Shown here in pieces: positions 55,927 to 64,000 of a stretch of 64,000 nt of DNA (positions are counted from its first letter, which is position 1; every line of letters begins with the position of its first letter). Both the position numbers and the translations under genes were made by a program. The DNA is taken from positions 9,495,412 to 9,559,411 of the forward strand of contig NC_051102.1 of NCBI RefSeq assembly GCF_901709675.1, read 5' to 3'. This DNA is from Syngnathus acus. Lineage: Eukaryota; Chordata; Actinopteri; Syngnathiformes; Syngnathidae. The notes under the pieces are model-generated. The model saw only the letters and a list, made by a program, of their open reading frames with translations. It was not told the DNA's origin and made no database searches.

Positions 55927-58512
55927 GACGTTTGAGGGCCTGCAAATGCCTGCAATGACATTACAGTCCCGTTGGTTCTGGTGGGATGCAATGCTTTGCT
56001 CGCTCACTACTTGAACGTGCATAACTTGCATCTTTAGAGGGAGGCAAAGCCAGGATTTTTTTTTTTTGTGGCGCACATTTCATACACAAGGCACAAACAA
56101 GTAAAGATTACAAAGGTAGCTTATTCGAATTACTGAGAGAAGAAATGCTGATAACCTTTAAACACATTTACAAAAGATTTACAAACATTGAAAAGCAAAA
56201 AGGAAAGACTTTCCGGAAGGTTACGAGCTGCAAAAAATGGATCAGTCTTACTTGAGTTTGCGACTAGGAAGCCATCAGTCTCTGCAAACGATCTTCATCT
56301 TCAACTCGCTGGACTCTTCTGGACTTTATGGGAGTGGAAAGAGGAGGGGGGTGGACGGAGGCTGGTGGAAAGAAAGTGAGAAAATAACACTTTGGGTTTT
56401 GGAGGGGGAGGCCAGCCAACCTCCCACAATTCCACCTGATGCTTGAATTTTGCTCTGCAGAGGCAGAGAACGCTGTCTGCCGTCAGGCGCATCTTATTTC
56501 AGAACTTCTTCAGAACAATCTGGAGACTGAAATGTATGACTGTCAATAACGAAAGAAAGTCACTTCATTGACTGATTTTTCACACGCTGCTTGCTCCAGG
56601 CCATACATGTCCTATTTCGAATATTTCCATTCGAGTCCATCTAACACAGGATTACGCACGCTAAAAAAAAATCGTCTAGCAAAAAAAATCGTGGTATTAA
56701 AAGATTTCCTCTTTGAAGCGTTGCATGGAGCACTTTGTGTAAATCCATCTCCAGTTCAGCTGGATGTTTTTGAGAAGTTCCTCCCTCCCTCTAATGCCGT
56801 AAACACGATCGGGAGTGGATGATTCGACACGGGCTTATCCAGCTGCTCACCCGAAACAGACGAAGGAGCAACCGCTTAACTTTTGTGGATGGCCAAAGAG
56901 TCACATCACCTGCGGGAGGAGGCAAGTGGGCTTGTTGGAACATAAAATGAAAGTCATCTTCGTATCGCGTGTCAAGGAACTGCCCAGGGTGGCGTTAACG
57001 AACGAGCGAGCGAGCGGGCGCTATTTCTTCCCTTTTAGCGCCTTCTATTTGCGGGACACACGACCACACGGAAGACGAGCGAACACGTGAAAAAAAGATG
57101 TTTAATTTCACAAGGCGATACATCTACGGTGTGTTTGTAAGTGCACTTTCATTTTTGAGTGCCCTTGACTGAAGTTAGTGCGAGCGAGTGAGGAAAAAAT
57201 GGCAATGAAGGACACATTTGGGGACGGCGCGTCCACCATTTAGTCATTGAAAGGCGACTTGCCAAAACTGGGCTGACACTTGGCCGGAGGTATTGGAAGG
57301 CACAGATTTGTTTTATTCGCCTCTCCAAAAGTGGGGCGCAACAAAAGCCCGACTGCAATATGGCGTCAATACATAATGCTTAACACGAGAGTTGGAAATA
57401 AACAGTGCGATGCAGTAGCATTATAAGACAAACAATGAGGGGGGGGGGGGGGGGGGTGCCCAGTTTTGCATACCAAAAGATGTCAGTCGGCAGCTTATAA
57501 GAGACAAAGATGGTCACATCCTTGCTGGATGCGTCACGCGTATTATTCCCGCAGTATGGTTGGTATGGCAACAAGCATGGAGCGCTGTGTTGTGGCAAGG
57601 CAGGGAAGCCAACCTGTTCACAAATCATGAAGATTACACACACGTCATCGAACACACTTTGCAAGGCATGCTGATGCCGGACTTGTATTACCTGCACAAG
57701 CTTTGTAACTACCATCTCTCTCTTTGTCTTTTCAATTATCAAAAAAAAAATCTTGCTGCATCCAATCAGAAACCTCCATTCCACCAGGCCTCAATTAATC
57801 ACTTGCTGGCCTCCCTTTGTCCCTTCCAAAACAAATCAATCAAACCGATGGAGCCGTGCACGAGGAAACAGCAATTACCTGCGCTATGACGACCATCACA
57901 ATAGAAAGAAATCCCAAATAGAATAGAAAAAGCCCAAATAGAAAGCCCAGCCAAGATGCCATTCAAAGCAACACAACTTAAAGCAGCAGCTGTAGGAAAG
58001 CGCTTCACATACGGGACAACCACAAAGACGGTAAAAATGGAAAATCGAAACACAAATGAAGACACCATAGAAGAACAGTAACAGTCGCAAGTCGGTCGAA
58101 AGCCAAAGAAGAAAAATGAACACTTACAGTACCGCTAAAGGAGTGTGCATGGACACGCCTCCTCTTTTACAGTACGTTGGTTGTATTGAACTGGCAACAA
58201 AGACAAGCCTTTCACAGTCTTAGCAAATGTGCCGAATGTGAACAATCGCAAACTAGAAGCGTAACATTCGTTTTTGCATTTGCATCTGCAGAGGTTTGGA
58301 CAGTTTTCATTTTTGCTACTGATACGACATTTACGATTCAACATGCATGCGACTTCAAGCCCGCTTTGCCAAAACATTTGGAATTTTCCACCGTTTGGAA
58401 GTCACGAAAAGCGCGACAAAGTCAGAACTTAGCAACAAGTGCTAAGCGGGCCGGACTGACTCGTTTGGAAAAATGTGCGACCATCTTGAGTGCGCTGTCG
58501 GTGCCTCTACCT
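55927..58512 (-). other. ddr2 upstream region and nos1ap 3' UTR
   Basis: No coding exon was recognised. The side near ddr2 should contain its promoter and any non-coding first exon; I could not place them. The side near nos1ap should be its 3' UTR, with a candidate polyadenylation signal (TTTATT on plus, complement AATAAA) at about 57312-57317. An 18-nt poly(G) run lies at 57439-57456. Confidence 0.45.
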
Positions 58513-61500
58513 CTACACGGCCATCTCGTCCCCTAAGGAGTCCGCCAAAGTCTCCGTATTCAACACGTGGGCGAGTCGAACGCCGCCGTCCGGCCCGGCT
58601 CCCTCGCTGTGGCCCCAGCTGTCTCGGTCGTCGCTCTCATCCGTGTTGGACTCGTACTCTGATCCGATTCCCGATTCTCTAAAGCAGAGCAGCTCCAGAG
58701 CACCCAGCACCCGCTCACCCGTGGGTGAAGTGTCAGGCAGATCTCCGTCGCCGGGCGTCTCGCCCGCTCCGTCGCTTTGCTCCCGGCTGTCCGAGGAGAA
58801 CCGAAAGCACTCCAGACGTACGGCGTCGGCGCCGAGGCCGCTTTCGGGTGTCCCCGCGCTTGACGAGCCCGACCCCGGGACGAAGGAGACCCAGGCCCCG
58901 TCGCTGATCTGGTGCTGGGAGACGGAGGCTACCGTTGACCCAGATGGCGTGAGTGCTTCACTGGGCGTGCTGGGGGGTCGTGCACGGAACGTGATCTCCA
59001 GAAGACTGTCCTGGGAGCCCACTAAGGACACACATGCTGAAGTTGGACAAATTGAACTCCACATGCACAGCAGACCACCCGTGCACCACTCACCGGATGA
59101 CAAATGTGCTCCGGCTTTGAGCTCCAGCTCCTGGATCTGTTTGACCAGCAGGGAAATGTGCTGCAGCAAGTCCGTGTTCTGCTGCAGCAGCCTCTGAACT
59201 CGGGTCTGGGCCTCGCTTCGAGCGCAAACCTCCACGGACAGCTGGCCCCTCAGCACGTGCACCTGAGTGAATCCAATGCATGCAGAACATTTTTTGCTTT
59301 GCTGTTGTCAAAACTGAAGTCTTAAGCACCTGAGCTGATGCCGCCTGCGCCTGCTGCTCCTGCTGCTGTAACTGCTTGTGCAGGAGTTGGAGCTGGTGCT
59401 CGGAAGCGCGGGGGGGGGCCTCTGCGCTTTTGCCGGCCGGGGAGCTCAGCAGAAGCGAGCCGTCGTCGGAGCTCTGCCACGGGGAGGACGGCGGTAAACG
59501 AACCGCCGTTAGACATGACAAACTGATCCATCCATCCATCCATCCAACCGAAGCTTATTTTGAGGATCTCATTAGATTCTCCAGGCGTAGCAAATAAAAA
59601 GTCTGCTGGATGTAAATTGTCTAGAAGCATCCATAAATGTCACTTGGAAGGGGAGGGGTGGGGAAGGGAGGGAGGGAGGGGGCGTGCGCTAACATCCACC
59701 TGCTGTTCTGACGGAATAACAATGAGGGCCAGTAAAATGATGAAGTAGAATTTCCGTGGGCTACCTTGCCATTATTAGCGATGACCTTTTTGTTCCTCTC
59801 CAGGTCCGATGAAGTGTTGCACTCGATGCTCTCCTCTGTGGTGGCTTCAAGGTCGGTCTCCTCTGACAACGCAAACCTCTCGTGGGCTGCGGAGAAAAGA
59901 AAGTAGACACGCGCCAGGCACATTTGGAGGCGTGTTTTTATTCGGAGCTCATCGACAAAGGTGCGAATGATTCAATCAATGACTCAAACAACTCGCTGGC
60001 GCTAAAGTGCCGCCGCGGCACTCCGAGCTCATAAAAACCATCATGTTTTCACTCAGCTTTTTGTCCCCCCAGCAGGTGCAAGACAGGGAACTTGGTGTGA
60101 CAATTGGTGAAATGGATCACCTGGCAGGTCATCGGGCTCCTTCTCCTCCGCCTCCTCGTCATCCCGGTCGTCCGTTTTCTTCTGCAAGGTCAGCTGGTGA
60201 CACACGTCAAACGCCTGGCCTACTGTCCGCACGATCCGCATGGCCTGAGACTGCGTGGCGAGGGAAGGAGACCACAACGTGTGTGTGTGTGCATGCGTGT
60301 GTGTGTGTGTGTGTGCGTACCTTCCTCTTGGACTTGAAAACGTTGCAGCGGAAGCTGTTGCTTTCCCCGTCCCTCGCTATGTAACTGAAGATCTTGAGGT
60401 CTTGCGCGTCATGTGAGACATAAAAAATCCTGCCGGCAGGGCACAGTGTGTCAGCTTTTGTAAGAAACCAAACCAAAACAAAGTCTTCACACCTGAAAAT
60501 GGGATCCTGCGAGACCAAGATGGTACTCTCGTCCCACGACCAACCTTTTCGCTGTCAGAAGGTCAAAAAGTGAGACGCCGAGTCAGCCTTTGAACGCAGT
60601 CGACGCATTGCGGGACTCACCTTCTTTTTCCTTAATATCACTTTGACAAAATCGGTGGAAACAACAATGTTGACCTTCTTCTTCTTGATGTTCTTCAGTT
60701 TGAATTCGTACTGCGAAAGCAGAAACGACGGCGTTAGCAGTTCAAGGTCACCCAAGCAAATGAGCGTCCACCTGAAGAGTTCAAATTGAGACTTGACGGG
60801 GGCGAGTGCGTGAGATGTTTGACGGTCAATTGAGGAGACGTCGTATTTTCTTTGTCCTCGTGTTGACAAGTCTTTCACTCGTCCTTTCATTCGTCCCCGC
60901 CGACACATTCGACCTATCCGTCTGGATTTCAAATGAAGCCTCTTGGTATTTATAGCATGCTGGCAAGCGGCCATGACGTCAGGCGAGCGCTCGACGGACT
61001 GGCCTTCCCGCTCGTTGATGTGTAACGTTTGCTAAATTCAATAATGCATCTTGTCACACACTCTTACTCGCCACTCATCCATCTCATCCGGGTGTGGGAA
61101 TATTTCTGACATTCCGAACAGTGGCGGCTCAGGGGACTGAGAGAAGTGTGTGTGTTGACGAGGAGCTGGCTTATATGCCATTTCCACGCCGTCTACATGC
61201 AAGCAATGCCAAGCGTCGTGGCAAGACACAAAAGTGTCAGATGGAGGAGGCGCAACGTTGAATGGAATCACAGCTCAATTGGAGCACATTCACCTGGCAC
61301 CAAATAAGAAAACAAAAAGCAACCGTGTCTTCATATGGACACAAAACGTGTCGGATTCATTCAAACATTTTCCTTTCTCTGTCCAGTGTCATGTTGGAGG
61401 ACTCCAGGAAGATGAAAAGGGAACATTTACACTTGACAGAAATGGCGTGCGGCCAATATTGTATTTGTAATAAAGTCTTATCGACAGTTGGTGAGCATGA

Positions 61501-62552
61501 ATCGAGAAATACGCGATTGCTTATTTGCTCACTTGAGTCACGCTATTGCAATGCAGCACAAATGCGGGCTTGGTTTTTAGGCTCTAAAATGTCAGATGAA
61601 TCCATGAATTCACAGACATCATGGGTTTTAGGGAAAAAAACAAACAAGTGAAATACGTATCGAAGACGAGAGCATTTCCTCCACATGTATGCCAATAAGG
61701 CATGGCTATCCCAGATGAGGATTAAGTCCTCGTTGCGTGTCACTGAGGAAATGGCCGACCTCTATGTGACTCGATAAGTTGGATGTTAGATTAGATCTCG
61801 GCGCTGACCACCAGATCGTAAATCCTTTCCTCGGGCGCGTCTCACTGCAGTGAGAAGTAATTGCGCTGCAGTCGCCGGCCGGCTGGCTGGCTGGCTGGCT
61901 TGCCTTGTCCGAGCCTCGAGAGATGTTGATTTTTCAAATGGTCTGCCATATAAACCTCAGGCAGAAGGTCGCAATCTGGATATTATTTTACAACTCCCGA
62001 TAAATTGGAGAATGTTGGAGGGGTCCTCTCATCACTGTGCATAAGACGTTAAACTCAAGCGCCAGGAAGCACACTCCATCGGTTGCTTGGCTTTAACCAT
62101 TTGCGGAGATGAAATATGTGATTGTGTCTTACTCTGATTCTTCTCATGGCAGCAACTATTTCCATGCGGCTGCCAGGCCGACCCACTTCCAAGCTGCCAA
62201 TGTACTGTAAAAAGGAAATTTGTGTCAGAGGCAGAGACCACCACTTGTTACGCTACTGTCATATTGCAGCGACTCAAACTCCTCATGACACACTTCAAAC
62301 AGAATCGATGGACAGAAATGATGGGAAAGGTTTGGTCAAATAAAATACAGGTCAAATTGGTGCATAATTCTGCATCATGGCAATAAACAAGGTGCTTCAT
62401 GGTTCCGAAAGAGCTCACATTTATGGCCAAACGACGGGGGACTTTACCTTTGCCTCGAAGCAGACTCCATGCTGGAACACCTCCTCGTTATGCATAGGGA
62501 TCCTCAAATCGAGGGAGTCATCCACCAAATTATACTTGGTCACCCCTGGCAT
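58513..62552 (-). CDS. nos1ap: Nitric oxide synthase 1 adaptor protein (CAPON), ten exons
   Basis: Exons, 5' to 3': 62552-62448, 62204-62133, 60710-60621, 60551-60493, 60429-60321, 60250-60121, 59886-59765, 59473-59330, 59262-59094 and 59021-58513, total 502 aa (human 506, also ten exons). The N-terminus has the PTB domain: [71 protein letters not shown] and the basic [21 protein letters not shown] Gln-rich coiled coil follows ([18 protein letters not shown] and [20 protein letters not shown]). The tail has [36 protein letters not shown] and the C-terminal PDZ ligand DEMAV (human DEIAV), which binds the nNOS PDZ domain. It links nNOS to PTB-domain partners at synapses and affects cardiac repolarisation in mammals. 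The region between PTB and coiled coil is shorter than in human. Confidence 0.95.
60279..60316 (+). repeat. (GT)n microsatellite filling a nos1ap mini-intron
   Basis: GT repeats with one GCATGC interruption. In the nos1ap sense they read (CA)n and start 4 nt after the exon 5 donor. The whole intron (60251-60320) is 70 nt. Confidence 0.93.
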
Positions 62553-63436
62553 CGCTCATCCAGCGAATGATTGCGGACTCGACACTTGTTTGGCGTCAGA
62601 CGCACGAAAGACGAGCACGGATGCGCATCTTTCGGCGCACTCTTACTCCCTGGAGGTCATCCGGGTCGAGGCGGATCGAAGAGCTGGAGAGTTGGGCTTG
62701 ACGATCGCTGATCGATGTGCGCGGTAGCCGAGCCCCCACTAAACCCAAAATGATGCGTCCTTGCTCTGAGGCACGACCGAGGATTTGCGCGCCCGCTGCT
62801 GTCTTTCTGCAGATGACTCAACACATGAGTCTTGTTTGCGTGAAGCTCTGCATCAAGCGCTTTAAATGCTCAACGGTGACAGGCAGCGAGTGCATCTCAT
62901 CCTTGAAAGTGGGTGGAAGAGAGGAGCTAAGTGGCTTCATCCAGCAGGAGTGGATGTTGTTTGTTTGCGTGACATCTAGTGGTACCACCGGGAACATCTC
63001 TGGCGACAACTTCAAGCACGCTTTTAATGTACCACAGCTGTCATGATATATATATTAAAAAATACTTAAAAAAATAGTACATTTATTATTGTCACTCACA
63101 CCTTTTGTTTTCAAAAGTACTTTTAAATGACAACTAGTGTAAAAATGTTGTTAAAGTGTGAAGAAATTTTAATCAGAGATGGCGTCTAGGTTAATGGTTT
63201 GCTTGTCAGATGTTTTGATATTTGTTTAAAAAAAAATTTTGCTTCGATTTGGGGGAAAGTTTACGGTCTGATATGAGACATTCCGCCAAGATAGTAATGG
63301 GCCCTTCATTTCCGCTTTCGTCGCAAACAACCTTCGTGCGGCTGTCAACTGCGCATGCCCACTAGAGAGCGCAGCTTTCCGTTTCGACTCAACTCCGACA
63401 GCCTGCCTGCCTTCGGGCTTTGCATGTGAAATAAAT
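62553..63436. promoter_or_regulatory. Divergent promoter region between nos1ap and slc35d1
   Basis: The two start codons are 884 bp apart and point away from each other. Near slc35d1 there is an NRF1-like TGCGCATGC (63350-63358) and an ETS-like ATTTCCG (63308-63314), typical of TATA-less housekeeping promoters. The nos1ap side is GC-richer up to about 62830. Shared control is possible but not shown. Confidence 0.55.
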
Positions 63437-63624
63437 ATGACAGAGTCGCACACGCACAAACGTCGACCAAAATTGGAGGCTGACGGAGGAGCATCCCCAC
63501 CAGCCAACAACGACACTCTGGGTGACTCCCCCGCAGCGCTTCCAAAGCTGCTTGCTGCATGTTTTTACGGAGTCAGTTCTTTTCTCATCGTCGTTGTGAA
63601 CAAAAGTGTCCTCAGCGGCTACAG
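63437..63624 (+). CDS. slc35d1: UDP-glucuronic acid/UDP-GalNAc transporter, first coding exon only (partial)
   Basis: A 62-codon exon starts at ATG 63437 and ends TACAG|GTAAAG at 63624, split codon phase 2. After a charged N-terminal tail it encodes LPKLLAACFYGVSSFLIVVV and NKSVLSGYR, closely matching the first transmembrane segment of SLC35D1, which moves UDP-GlcA and UDP-GalNAc into the ER for proteoglycan synthesis. Later exons lie beyond the window. SLC35D2 is less likely because this segment follows SLC35D1. Confidence 0.87.
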
Positions 63625-63856
63625 GTAAAGTACAAAGTACGAGAGTCAATCATTGCCTCGGCCTGGACGTGCATTTGCTTCCAATCATAACATTTTTGTG
63701 AGAGGGACAACAGAAAACGGGCGTTCTGGATAACTAGAGCACTTCCTGTGCCTCTCCACTTCAAGGCAGATAGATACAATTATTACATTATTATTATTAT
63801 GATGAAAACGAGAAGATGAGGGCACATCCAGAATCAGCGCAAAAAACGTCATCAAC

Positions 63857-64000
63857 AAAACTTTACATGCATCTCTGATTTGTGAAAAAAATGTGACCAG
63901 TGTAATCAGTCAAATTTCTTTGAGTATTAAAAAAGATATTAAGATGAAAAAACTTTACATGCATCTCTGATTTGTAGGAAAAAAAAAATGTGACCAGTGT
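63857..64000 (+). repeat. Tandem repeat, 92-bp period, in slc35d1 intron 1
   Basis: A block beginning CTTTACATGCATCTCTGATT and ending ATGTGACCAGTGT occurs at 63861 and again at 63953, and is cut by the window end. At least 1.5 copies are visible; it may be a longer minisatellite. Confidence 0.8.

Overview
This window is vertebrate, from a compact teleost genome, most likely a percomorph. The genes have many short exons joined by GT-AG introns, some only about 70-90 bp. The encoded proteins are clear orthologues of human proteins. The non-coding DNA is full of (GT)n/(CA)n microsatellites, long poly(G)/(C) runs and small non-autonomous DNA transposons of fish type. Species cannot be fixed from sequence alone. 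No bacterial, plasmid, CRISPR or rRNA feature was seen.

Layout: 1-5.7 kb is gene-free upstream DNA. A brinp3-type gene (+, seven coding exons, 6333-18944) follows. The 18.9-37 kb stretch is a gene-poor spacer holding transposon relics, tRNA-derived SINEs, an LTR-like block and segments resembling conserved regulatory DNA. An R4-family RGS gene, closest to RGS5 (+, five exons, 37121-38356), comes next. After another 6.5 kb spacer there is a tight array on the minus strand: serbp1 (44888-47924), hsd17b7 (48511-50348), ddr2 (51173-55926) and nos1ap (58513-62552). A divergent promoter region separates nos1ap from the first coding exon of slc35d1 (+, 63437-63624), whose remainder lies beyond the window.

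The genes are not an operon and do not form one pathway. BRINP3 is a neural MACPF-family protein, RGS5 a G-protein GAP, SERBP1 an mRNA- and ribosome-binding protein, HSD17B7 a sterol 3-keto-reductase, DDR2 a collagen receptor kinase, NOS1AP an nNOS adaptor and SLC35D1 a nucleotide-sugar transporter. Their human orthologues all lie on chromosome 1, in three separate segments, so the window records ancestral linkage. I joined exons by hand from splice consensus, reading phase and family similarity. Every complete model keeps an open frame to its stop, with protein lengths close to the human ones.

The most interesting signals are not a new gene system. They are splice oddities: a (GT)20 tract against a BRINP3 acceptor, a 70-bp CA-repeat intron in nos1ap, a duplicated acceptor with a built-in stop in ddr2 and a GC-AG intron in ddr2. 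Others are a perfect 38-bp palindrome, a chimeric TA-flanked transposon family and a start-overlapping uORF on brinp3.
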